A stretch of DNA of 64,000 nucleotides, taken from the NCBI GenBank assembly GCA_025024175.1, contig QCXZ01000086.1, forward strand, positions 12,118,245 to 12,182,244, read 5' to 3'. Position 1 is the first letter of the stretch, and the number at the start of each line of letters is the position of its first letter. The translations under genes were made by a program, and so were the position numbers. Positions 37,305 to 46,990 of this stretch are shown here, piece after piece. Below the pieces are notes generated by a model, which worked only from the letters and a program-made list of their open reading frames with translations, was not told where the DNA came from and did not search any database. Origin of the DNA: Rhyzopertha dominica. Its lineage: Eukaryota > Arthropoda > Insecta > Coleoptera > Bostrichidae.

Positions 37305-37759
37305 GGCAAAGGATTTAAATACACCCATTATTTTGCGTTCATCTTTGTTGGAGTATCTATGTGGGGTTTAATGCAGAAAAAGGTAAACACTGACACAAAA
37401 CTGGAGTGGCTCATCACATGTGGTTTTAACGCTTTTTGTCTAATGCTTACCCCAATGAAGACCTTCAGTGCATATTTCTTGTATGCAAACTGTTTTCTAG
37501 CAAATTTCTAGTGATAACAGGTGTTTTTTTTAGTCTGATGGGTATTGTTACATGGAAAATCATTCAATTCTGCATAGCGAGAAAGACACTTTTGTTGCAA
37601 GAATGAAAGTCCCTCTACATCTTCAAAGTTAAAGTGATTTATTCCATACATTTCATAGTGATGTTCTGGGCAGAGTTAGTGGCTTTCACCATCAGATTTG
37701 AGCTCACCACAAACAAATGGGTCATTGTTGCCTCCAGGATCTTTTCATGGATAGCGTTA
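37305..37759 (+). pseudogene. Gustatory-receptor-like pseudogene fragment, copy B
   Basis: An acceptor TTGCAG at 37304 opens a frame (GKGFKYTHYFAFIF...KKVNTDTKLEWLITC) with two hydrophobic segments, ending at TAG in 37509-37511. After a frameshift, similar membrane-protein coding continues (IQFCIARKTLLLQE, then a stop, VMFWAELVAF, NKWVIVASRIFSWIALG) to a donor GTAATA at 37760. The ARK..L.QEW arrangement between membrane segments recalls insect sugar-type gustatory receptors. Copy B retains a segment deleted in copy A but has its own nonsense change. Family assignment is moderate; membrane-protein character is clear. Confidence 0.5.
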
Positions 37760-37805
37760 GGTAATAATTTATTTATCTATTGTTCATTATCACTATATTT
37801 AATTA

Positions 37806-38048
37806 TTGGGAACTAAGTGGACTCAGTTAGATAGATGGGATAGTTTTTATTTTGTGTTGTATAGAACCCTAGATAAATATGTTCCTAAAACTCGTTATCA
37901 AACAACTAGATATCCTCCTTGGTTCAATGGTGATATTATAGCCGGTTTGAAATCCAAAGGCCTTATGTCTAGAAAGCTTAAGCGAAGCTTTGACCCGATT
38001 CTCGCTGTACAGTTCAGAAACATACATATGTCACCATATCAAACTTAA
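37806..38048 (+). mobile_element. Non-LTR retrotransposon fragment (EN-RT linker), copy B
   Basis: An open frame of 80 codons reads WDSFYFVLYRTLDKYVPK, PPWFNGDIIAGLKSK and RKLKRSFDP, the typical spacer of Jockey/CR1-group ORF2. It follows the receptor-like exon within about 50 bp. Confidence 0.6.
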
Positions 38049-38085
38049 CATTTTGATTTCCTATAAACAATGTGTATCCAATATA

Positions 38086-38210
38086 CACTGGGGAGCATAA
38101 CTATAGCCCCATCCTGAATTTTTAGTTTTTCTTTGTCAAATGCAAACGTAATTTAATGTAACTAACAAGAGGGATAAAAGAGACGAAAATAATAAGAAGT
38201 AGACTTTTCA
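38086..38210. mobile_element. Tc1-like element, left end only
   Basis: Matches the first 125 bp of the element at 5849-7380, starting CACTGGGGAGCATAACTATA with TA before it. The break marks the right boundary of the segmental duplication. Confidence 0.85.
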
Positions 38211-38213
38211 CAT

Positions 38214-38960
38214 TTTTTACTATACAGCTGAGAGAATGCATCAAAACGTTAGTTTGCGCATGCGGTTTGGTTATTGGATATATCGTCTCGTCGTTGATTG
38301 ACGTATTCTTCCAAGAATTTTTCCCAAGATTGACGTATTCTTCCAAGAATTTTTCCCAAGAATACGTCAATCAACGGCCTCGTGTAGTAAACGATACCTT
38401 TCATTTGCTATCATTTTCTTAGTCGTTTCGCAAACCTGTTGTTCAGTAGTTGCTTCAGACATTGCACTGTTTAACTTTTCATCAGCCCAATCATCTGGAG
38501 TTATGGCATCTTTATCTGTATAGTTAGGATCTGGCGATGCAGGGGTCTCCATGGATCAGCTAGTTTCCACGGTAGGGTGTACTTCTGTTTTCTTCACATT
38601 AAAGCAACATCTTCAGACTCTATCGATTGGGACGACGGAGATAAATAAATCTGCAATGATGTATCATTGTCCTCGTGTAGGAGTGTTTTACCACGTTTCG
38701 GAGATGATGGAAAGTTTTCGTCAGATTGCAAATCACCCTTCTCAGACATCTAAATATAAATAAGTCACGTCAATTAATATACACACATATGTAAAAAAAA
38801 CAAATTTTTATGACATACCTTTAGATAATGGAACTTCGTGGCACAAAATCTTCGTAAACTGCATCTAGTTGTCTTCTACACAGAGGTTCGAGGCGGACAC
38901 ATATAACAATTATTTTGAATATTCACCTATTTTATACAATACAAGGTACAGCGGTTTGCC
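38214..38960 (-). other. Unrecognised minus-strand coding fragments and a hairpin
   Basis: Two minus-strand frames one base apart read MSEKGDLQSDENFPSSPKRG (from 38749) and METPASPDPNYTDKDAITPD (38552-38367), acidic and Ser/Thr-rich, perhaps one broken gene or transposon ORF. At 38297-38386 a segment with GACGTATTCTTCCAAGAATT is tandemly repeated and then inverted, making a strong hairpin. No family recognised. Confidence 0.35.
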
Positions 38961-38964
38961 TTTG

Positions 38965-39235
38965 GAATATTTGGACATAATGATTCAATGTGCAGCGGTC
39001 ATCAAGACCAATTTTTAATTCATCTGACGTAATGATTAAATGTGCAGCGGTCATTAAGAGTAGAAAGTAGTCAAAGGATTCCAAGTACAACAGTTATTAG
39101 ATTTGAAACGTACAGGAATTTGCAGAAATGTGCAGCGGCCATTAAATTTTTCGCAATGATTCAAAGTGCAGCGGTCATTAAGAATGGAAACTAGTCTAAT
39201 GATTTCAAATACAGCTGTCATTAAGAAGAGAAATC
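38965..39235. repeat. Degenerate tandem repeat, GTGCAGCGGTCATTAAG motif
   Basis: ATGATTCAATGTGCAGCGGT-like blocks followed by CATTAAGA recur near 38990, 39040, 39130, 39165 and 39210 at irregular spacing. Confidence 0.7.
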
Positions 39236-39399
39236 TAATTAAGACCAATTAAGGATGGCCTTGAAAACCACTAATGTGCCGCCTTTACTACTAACCATGA
39301 TTTTCCAGCTTTTTTACTAATTTCCCATTTATCGGACTATTTTTTATTAGCTTTTGCAAATTGATAGGCTAATATTCGAACTTCACTTAAGACCATAAT

Positions 39400-39690
39400 G
39401 CAGATGAGCAGAATGTTTTAAGTAGAAAATCAAAATACTTTCTTTTTCTGTAGTTAAGACTCTATGTACGTCGTCTTGGCATTATATTCAAATGCTTATT
39501 TACCAGAGTCCTTAAACCTTTTTGACGTGCCTCATGAGGGTGGCTCTTGATACCCCTATGCTCCTTGGCAGCTTGTCAAAATGATAATTTATTAACATCT
39601 TTGACGACACTTTCAAACGCATGCTTATTAATTGGTGGTCTTTTGACTCCTGCTTTGCTGCGGGGCATTGTGCTTCTAAAGTCAACTAAA
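39400..39690 (-). pseudogene. pogo/psq-type transposase N-terminus, broken
   Basis: The minus strand from the ATG near 39668 reads MPRSKAGVKRPPINKHAFES then VVKDVNKLSF, a stop, and QAAKEHRGI-like residues. This is the conserved start of psq-type helix-turn-helix domains in insect pogo/Tigger-related transposases. The DDE domain is not seen. TCAAGGTAC motifs near 39818 and 39842 could belong to its terminal repeat (inference). Confidence 0.6.
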
Positions 39691-40191
39691 AAATGCTGAC
39701 ACTGGTAATCGTTTTCACTTATTTTTTGTTTATTTAACAGGGTTAATAGTATCTTATTATATGATAAATTGAATGATGACGTAGCATGAGCCACCTTGAT
39801 GTACCACAAACCGGTTCAAGGTACAACACATTGTTGTGGCTCAAGGTACGTCACATGATAAGTTACTAAACACATGCCTATTAAAAAGTTAGGTTATAGC
39901 AGAACTCTTGTTAACTAACATCATTTTATAAGCAAATTAATATATAATTATACACCAAAAGGAGCATAACTATTTAACTATATTTTGCCATGAAATTAAG
40001 CAAAAAATTACCTTAAAAATAGATAATTTTCACTATCAAAACTATAAGTTCAATCACAGCGTCTATCAAAATCAAAACAATCAGACAGAATACAATGCCA
40101 GCGCCATCTAGTGACATATGGATAACTTAAAACCTGTTTGAAAGAGGTTTGCATTTTTACTATGTACTGAAACTGTATATGGCTCAAGGTA

Positions 40192-40822
40192 CAGGGTGGT
40201 CCAGTTATCGTACTCACCCAGTTGACGGTTTTATTTAAGTTTTAGAAAAAATGTAAATAAAAGTTGTAGCAGGCAACGCAATAACGCGATATAGCACATT
40301 TACACATTGTTGCCAAATTTTGAGTACTGAACCAAACTAACATTTTTTTCTAAGCTTTCAAATAAAGCCTGGAGTGGACTGGACCACCCTTACGTACCTC
40401 GGAAACCGTTAGTTTTAGAGCACATGTATCTGAATATTTTTTGCTCAGAATTTGATGTACAATCAGAATCAGACATAAAAAGTAGGTAATTCTATTTTAA
40501 AAAATGCAAGCTTGGTTCAGTAATCGAAATTTGGCAGAGCTGTGTAAATGTGATGTATTGCGTCGTCGAGTACTCCTTAGCTGCCGTCAATAATAGGGTG
40601 AGCACGATAACTGGACCATCCATGCGTATCTCGGAAACCGTTAATTTTAGGGCACATATATCTCGAAATACTTGAAATCTGGCAACAGTGTGTAAATGTG
40701 CTATATCGCGTTATCGAGTACTCCTTGGCTGCTACAACTTTTATTTAAAACATTTTTTCTAAAACTTCAAATAAAGCGGTCAATTGGGGGAGCACGATAA
40801 CATACATACTTGACCATGGTAC
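40192..40822. mobile_element. Palindromic MITE cluster, CAGGGTGGTCCAGTTATCG family
   Basis: The left end CAGGGTGGTCCAGTTATCGT follows TA. Inverted counterparts include TGGACTGGACCACCC near 40375, GAGCACGATAACTGGACCAT near 40597 and a degenerate right end near 40790. The arms share AAATGTGCTATATCGCGTTA. At least two overlapping copies are present. Confidence 0.7.
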
Positions 40823-41245
40823 AGCAGTGTTCCCTATTTATTTATTGATTATTGGATCAAATAGAGTACATTTATTGAAATCCTCTTCTATTAACTTTTT
40901 TTACTATTTGTTTACAAAAAAGGGGTATAAACTGTAGAAAAGAACTAAAAGGAATTAAAAATTTTCATGAGATTGAAACTAGAAACAAAGAATTTTTATG
41001 TACGAGAAATTTGCATAGCGAAGTTGATCTCTTTGATACTAGCAAAAGGAGTGAAGACATGAAGACAACAAATAAGTCTCCTAGATACCATTCTAATTTA
41101 TAACTTAATGATTTGGAATTGCTTTAAATGATACGTAACTATCTTAAATACTGTGATATTTAGTGAAGTACCTATGTTGTTGGTATGGGATGGGATTTTT
41201 CATGTTGTCGACATTATAATAAAATGAAAAAATTGTCCTTTCCAG

Positions 41246-41625
41246 GCCTAGAAAAAATCCCGGGCATCTTCATATCCCGTTTGGTTCCTGGCGGCCTGGC
41301 CGAATCAACGGGTTTACTGGCCGTAAACGATGAAGTGCTAGAAGTAAACGGGATAGACGTCTGCGGAAAGACTTTGGACCAGGTGACGGACATGATGGTC
41401 GCCAACAGTTCCAACCTCATAATCACTATCAAGCCGGCGAACCAAAGAACCGTGGCTCCCGTCCGCAGGGGCGGCTTCGATAGGAACTCGCAGGTGCCGA
41501 CGGGCTCCCACGTAACGGGTGGCCCTGATCCCGACGACAACCTTGATCAGGACGAAATCATCGATTTGACGGGAGTCACGTTGGAGGAACCCATAAACAT
41601 AGATCAGGGTATATTACATCTGTGA
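41246..41625 (+). CDS. par-6: par-6 terminal coding exon (PDZ domain and C-terminus)
   Basis: Par-6 is the polarity scaffold that binds aPKC through PB1, Cdc42-GTP through CRIB and further partners through PDZ at the apical cortex. This exon starts after acceptor TTTCCAG and completes a Gly codon. It encodes most of the PDZ domain ([60 protein letters not shown]) and a short acidic tail with IIDLTG, ending ILHL. The bases before 41246 are intronic even though open. The first PDZ strands, CRIB and PB1 must lie on upstream exons, none of which I could find. Base composition is far more GC-rich than the surroundings, as expected for a conserved exon. A MULE begins right after the stop. Confidence 0.93.
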
Positions 41626-42049
41626 GTTGTTTTTTTTTTCGGCGCACACTAGCTCGCTCCCGCGGTCAAAAAAACCCTCTTAATCCTAGCCGAGTTCGCT
41701 CCCATGACCGTGTTCCAATTCGCTCCCGTCAGTTAAAAGGATTAAGTACATACTTCTGGGAATTTAGTGGCCAATCGCAAGGGGGAAGATAATATATGTG
41801 GTTATTATAGAAAAAAAACACTGTTATTTATACAGCAATGTATTTAGTTTCATATAAATAAAATTACATGCTATGTTTTCATATATACAGAAAAATTATA
41901 ATGTATTTGGCAGAAATTTATACGACCAATTTTACAAATTCAAATCGGCTTACCAACTTCTGCCTTAACAACGATATCTTAAAAATATCTTAAAATTGTT
42001 TGCGTAAATGAACAGCTCACCGATACACATTTTTGTGTCGGTTGACACT

Positions 42050-43273
42050 TCATATTTTAATATTATTTTCAAATTTTCCAAAATTGAAATATGTTTGGAT
42101 AGTGATTATAAAATAAAGAATTAAATTTAGAGTGAAAGCGTTAGTAGTTCGTTCTAATGTAGAACTATTTTGGGTCCACATATGAGGTGGAAAGTCAGAG
42201 TTTTCCGAAATATAATTCTCTACCAAGTAATCGGCGAATTCGCGAAGTGCAGCACGGTTAGGTAAAATTTTTGCGAAATCAAACGCGAAACAGTCGCGAA
42301 CCTCAGTAGGATCCAAATATGGAAGGCCAAACACGTATTTTAAATATTTGCCAACATCTGTGTCTTCGCTGTATTCCGTTGACAACCCCAGTCTTTGTAT
42401 TTTTCTCCACCTACAAGTGAACAAATACAATCTTGTTAATTACTGTAAACAATTTTAGAAAAAGATAACTTACCATGACTGGCCAAGATGAAATGTGCAT
42501 CCTTTTAGTTCGACCGAAGGAAAATCTAGACGTGCCTTTTCATAATCCATGTAAATAACTTCAGTTTTGAGCATTGGGCTTTTATACAATTAAATGCCGT
42601 AGTATATATGTTTGTTCATTTGGGAGTAAAAAGAAAACCAAAGGAACATAAATGTCCATTTAGTAGCCCGTGAAGAGTGAATAGTTGTTGAAAAAAAATT
42701 GTACAGCACTAAATCTCATCTACATACATTTGGTACACCAAAATGTCACATAATTTTTCACTGAGTCATTGTTTAACAAAAATTTTTCGTTTTGGTTTGT
42801 CAATACTTTAACAGCATTTAATACGTCATGTACATCTTGTACTGGATTTGGGATTTTCTTAAGAATTTGTTTTCGACCGTTATAGATGTTTTTCGTCGCT
42901 AGGTGCACATCATTTAGTTAGCCTAACATTTTCCTTCATAGCTTTCTCGCATATATCTATCATAGCACGTCTTTTTAAGCAATTTCTTAATTTCTGTCTG
43001 TTTAAAATGGACACATCACAGTCTTGATGGTTGTGTTTTCATATTCAATTATTATTATATTATTTATATATTATATTATTAAATAGTATTACTTGAAAAT
43101 GTTTTAATGTAAGATTTACATCCACGTTTTATGCACTGCCATCGTTTCACGTTTTCAGAAACTAGTTTGTGAAAATTGCATTTATAATTATTAACAACCA
43201 ATATTGGCTTTCCTTTTTCACTGAACATTTCGAACGGTTCTAACGAATCCATATTTTTCAACAAAATTGACAA
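42050..43273 (-). pseudogene. MULE transposase with FLYWCH domain, nearly complete but broken
   Basis: In reading order: a FLYWCH zinc-finger domain (43273-43079; SEKGKPILVVNNYKCNFHK, RWQCIKRGCKSYIKT), HNHQ-like residues after a frameshift, and VHLATKNIYN with FLLNNDSVKN (42908-42720). Next, in shifting frames, come a core block with YVPLVFFLLPNEQTY, VIYMDYEKARLDFP and CTFHLGQSW (42670-42474). A 63-bp GT-AG intron (42473-42411) precedes RWRKIQRLGL, GLPYLDPTEVRDCFAFDFA, YLVENYISENSDFPPHMW and LERTTNA (42410-42050). This order is typical of metazoan FLYWCH-MULE proteins. Stops and indels make it inactive. Confidence 0.85.
42411..42473 (-). other. 63-bp intron in the MULE transposase
   Basis: On the minus strand the donor is GTAAGT and the acceptor TTGTAG. 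Removal joins GQSW to WRKIQ in frame. Confidence 0.75.
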
Positions 43274-43429
43274 CCAAAATGAAGGTAAAACCGACCCTGT
43301 AATTTACCTACTAATTTTTTAATACCCAATAAAAATTTATAAGTACCTGCTTTACACCCTTTCGGGTTACCTGCCACACTAATTAAGCTGCTTTCCTGGA
43401 AAATGCATCGGGAGTGAACTCACCCACCA

Positions 43430-45560
43430 CCCTTTTTGGATAAGAGATAAAAATGTGACCTAGTTTTATCGGGTATACTTTTTTAGGCTTTGTTTACATT
43501 CCGAGATCATTCCATTTTTATCTGACTGTTTTTTTATTGTACTTGTTATTCCAGTATTGGGGAATCCAGTTCTTGGTGAAGGAATCCTTTTTTGTGATTT
43601 TGAAGTTGAAAATTTAATCTTGAAAACTATAAAGCCATTTTCCGTAATTTTTTAATTGCTCGTCTCTTGATGCTATTTAATACAATTTATTATTGTGATT
43701 TTTTTGTTCCAACCATAAAGTGAATCAATTTTTTGAAATTTTTATATCGTTCTGTCAAATCTTACTCGAAATTCACAATAAACTGTGAAACCCCGATTTT
43801 CAATGCTGATCTTAATTGCATTTTAGCAGTATTAAAATATTGAGATACCGAAGTTTTTATATTTATACTCATATTCAGGTAAATTATGAAATTACATGTT
43901 TACTTTGAGTTTGCTCCCGACTTCTCTATAGGTATTTATAATAACTACCACAAGTATTTTCTTGTGTGTTATCAATTTTGAGATTTTTATTATCAAAAAT
44001 TCGGTCATTGTTACACTTTCCACAGACCAATTACACGTGATTTTTGCATTTCTTTAATTTTAGTTCCTTTATCAATTTAAAAAATAATTGTTAGAAAAAT
44101 AATTTCCTTGTTTGCATTTTTTTTTAATTTGAGTGAAAGTAAGTACATATTACTCTTCCCAGCTTTTGTGATCCCATTCATTTTAATATATGTCAAAATT
44201 GTCAACTACAACATGTAGTGAAAAGCCTTTAGGAGATTTCGTTTTGCAAATCTTCAGTATAATTCAGGAGAATAATATCAATGCACTTTTTTTGTAATTC
44301 ATAATAACTTATTAAGTAGGCTTGTTCACGAAATTTTAATTTTGTGTCAAATGTACTTAGGGCTGCCAAGAGTAGTCAAACTCAATTTTTATTAAAATTT
44401 GCCACATTACGTCAGTCGTATTCCCAGCTTACTAAATTTATACTTATCCCACTTATGATTTCCTACATCAGCACTAGCCTCACTGCGGGGTATCATTTTC
44501 TAGCCTCTCTCTTTAGTTGGTACTTGACTTATTTAAACGTTACTCAAAAACTTGAGGTTTTGTGTAAGCATATTCTCTACCGTAATAATCTGTTAAAACC
44601 AACACTTAAAAAATTCCAAAAAACCCTGAATTAAGTTACCAACATGATGACTATTGAACATGTCAACATTTTCTATTAAACAGCTGTTTTTATTCCAAAA
44701 ATAAACACTACATTATGAAAGTCGAAACTTACATTTTTTGTGGATTAATCATTCTTTGCGAAGACCATCACCATCATTTTCATATATAATCATCTTTGGC
44801 AATTTTCAATTTCCAAAATCACAGTTTAGTTGAGATTCCGATTTTACAAGACCCATAACTGGATTTCCCTTTTAGTATGTTGTAATTGTAAAGATTAATC
44901 ATCTATATTATGTAAGCAATATCTTATGATTGACTTTTCCGAGGAATATAATATGTACGATAATCGGCGATGGCCACGCTCAATCAAAACTAGGAACCGA
45001 AAGAAAAATGGCATTCGATTTATAATTAAGTGTGTTCTGCAGGAAGAACACTAATTTTAATGCTGAAATTACAAATGGCCGATGTTTTTATTTACTTAGG
45101 AAGACACATACAGTGGTATTATTGCAGTCTTCCAGTTAGAATCATATTTGTTAGCATTTGTAAATAATCATTTTTGTTTGTAACTTTAATTCTTATACGT
45201 TATACAGTGAAGCTGTGCCTTAAAAAATCCCGAGTTTAAAACTTTAGAGGAAACAATTCCGTCCCCATGGCCTTCTTAATTATCTGAAGGGATTCGACAC
45301 ATTTTAAATTTTGCTTTAACCACAATGTTGACCTGAAATTGTGCGTGATATGTTAATACATCTCAAATCGATTATATCATTGTTACGATTTATACTTGTG
45401 CATATTGTTTTATTGCATCACAAATCTTCGTAATGTACTTACTATTGCTATACTTAGAAATATATATNTCAAGTTAATCTGTTTTATTCTACAAAATCCA
45501 GAGGAAATATCGAGGGAACAGGTAAGGTAAACGCTAAGCTAGTGCAGTGAGCAGCAGTAT
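43430..45560. other. AT-rich region after the MULE, no gene recognised
   Basis: Presumed par-6 3' flank. A 96-codon stretch at 44344-44634 is hydrophobic in part but resembles nothing known and lacks context. Confidence 0.4.
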
Positions 45561-46990
45561 ATTTGTTAAAAAAGCAATTTTGTATTCTAGTCTCCCATGA
45601 GAGGTCAAAAAAGTTTTGCTACGCTATAGGTTTTTTTTACTGTTTGTCGTTTTTTCCGCAGTTTCTGTCGATTAGTAACTACGCCAACAGCTATTTTGAG
45701 AAACCAGTTTTTGAACAATTTACCATTAATATTAATCCCCTTGGAACTCCTAAAATGAGTCATAAGTCATTAAATTTGGTTGAGGCATTTAGAAGATATA
45801 GCATTTGCTTTGTAGTGTTGTTATCATGGCAACGAAATAAAAAATGTTGCAACGGAACTTCTAAGTAATTAAACTCACATTTTATAGGCAAATTTTTTAT
45901 TTATTTGCGTTTCTTTGTAACCTGATGTGAAATACGCCTCCTAGTAGGAAACGTAGGAATTTACAAATATTTTTAGTGAATTACTCTTGTATGCTTTTAT
46001 TAAAAAAATACCTCAAGGCGATAGTGTAAGATCTTTTCTAGATACAGCCGCTTCGTACCTTACTGAATATATTATTATAGTAGTATTATAATTTTAACCC
46101 TATATGTTACTAAACTTTGAAACTTTAATTTTAATATTTTCTTCCAGATGCTTATAATAAATCTTTTATGCAAACCCGCTTTATTTATATGTGATTTTTA
46201 CCATAAAGAATAATTTATAAACTGTTAAAAATGTTTTAATAATATAAAAAATTCTGACAATAGCTTTTATTAAGCAGCTAAAAGTGCTATATTACCAATT
46301 ACCATATTGATAATAAAATGGATATATCTTTGAGATTAATTTTTTAAAGAAGATTATTAAAACATTTTTAACAGTTTAATTAATTAATTAATTATTCTTT
46401 ATGGTGAAAATCACATATAAATATAGCGGGTTTGCATAAAAGGTTTATTATAAGCATCTTTGAAAAATATTAAAATTAAAGTTTGAAAGTTTGGTAACAT
46501 ACAGGGTTATTCACTAAGGGTACGAAGCGCCTGGATCTAGATATCTCACGCTATCGCCTAGAGATATTTTTTAATAAAGGCATAGAAGAGAAATTCACTA
46601 AAAATATTTGTAATTTCCTAAGTTTCCTATTAGGGGGCGTATTTTACATCAGGTTACAGAGAAACGCAGATAAATAAAAAAATTGCTTATAAAATGTGTG
46701 TTTAATTACTTCAGTTTCGTTGCAACATTTCTTCTTTGGTTGCCATGGTAACGATACTACAAAGTAAATGCTATATCTTCTAAACGCCACAACCAAATTT
46801 AATGAATTATGACTCATTTTAGAGGGAGTTCCAAGGATATTAATATTAATGGTGAAGTGTTCAAGAACTGGTTTTTCAAAATAGCTGTAGAGGGCAGCAT
46901 TTGAAAAATTGTAACACTTCGATTTCTAAAAAAACAAATATATGACGATGTACTTTTTTCACTTCGTTTTGTAGGCTATTATGTAAAAAG
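45560..46990. repeat. Imperfect palindrome of about 1.4 kb
   Basis: Arms 45560-46290 and 46310-46990 are inverted. AACCAGTTTTTGAACAATTT (45700) pairs with AAGAACTGGTTTTTC near 46860. CGTACCTTACTGAATA (46054) pairs with the TTCACTAAGGGTACG end at 46510. TTACTAAACTTTGAAACTTT (46107) pairs near 46485. The left arm looks like the right half of the element at 46502-48833. Confidence 0.8.

Larger units (their letters stand above)
33663..38210 (+). repeat. Segmental duplication, copy B (partner 1-5973)
   Basis: Direct copy of the window start. It lacks the hAT (single CGCACTGT near 36091) and the hairpin insert (single AGGTTTAATAT near 36228), so both postdate the duplication. It ends inside the Tc1-like element. 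Confidence 0.93.
41640..43420 (-). mobile_element. FLYWCH-type Mutator-like element (MULE) at the par-6 3' end
   Basis: The coding remnants listed separately lie between degenerate inverted ends: CTAGCTCGCTCCCG near 41650 and the complement of CGGGAGTGAACTCAC near 43408. Further copies of GTTCGCTCCC near 41694 and 41725 repeat the left terminus. I could not fix a 9-bp target duplication. It lies within what should be the par-6 3' UTR or just beyond. Confidence 0.65.

Noticed and set aside
41185..41245. ATG-initiated extension of the par-6 ORF
   Set aside because: Par-6 similarity starts exactly after the TTTCCAG acceptor; the upstream open codons are intronic read-through.
41214..41540. 108-codon minus-strand ORF
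   Set aside because: Antisense shadow of the par-6 PDZ exon; its frame is open because of the GC-rich coding on the plus strand.
44344..44634. 96-codon hydrophobic ORF downstream of par-6
   Set aside because: No ATG-based or domain support and AT-rich chance open frames are common here.
45563..45868. 101-codon plus-strand ORF
   Set aside because: Lies within the palindromic foldback arm; the corresponding arm on the other side is not open, so coding is unlikely.
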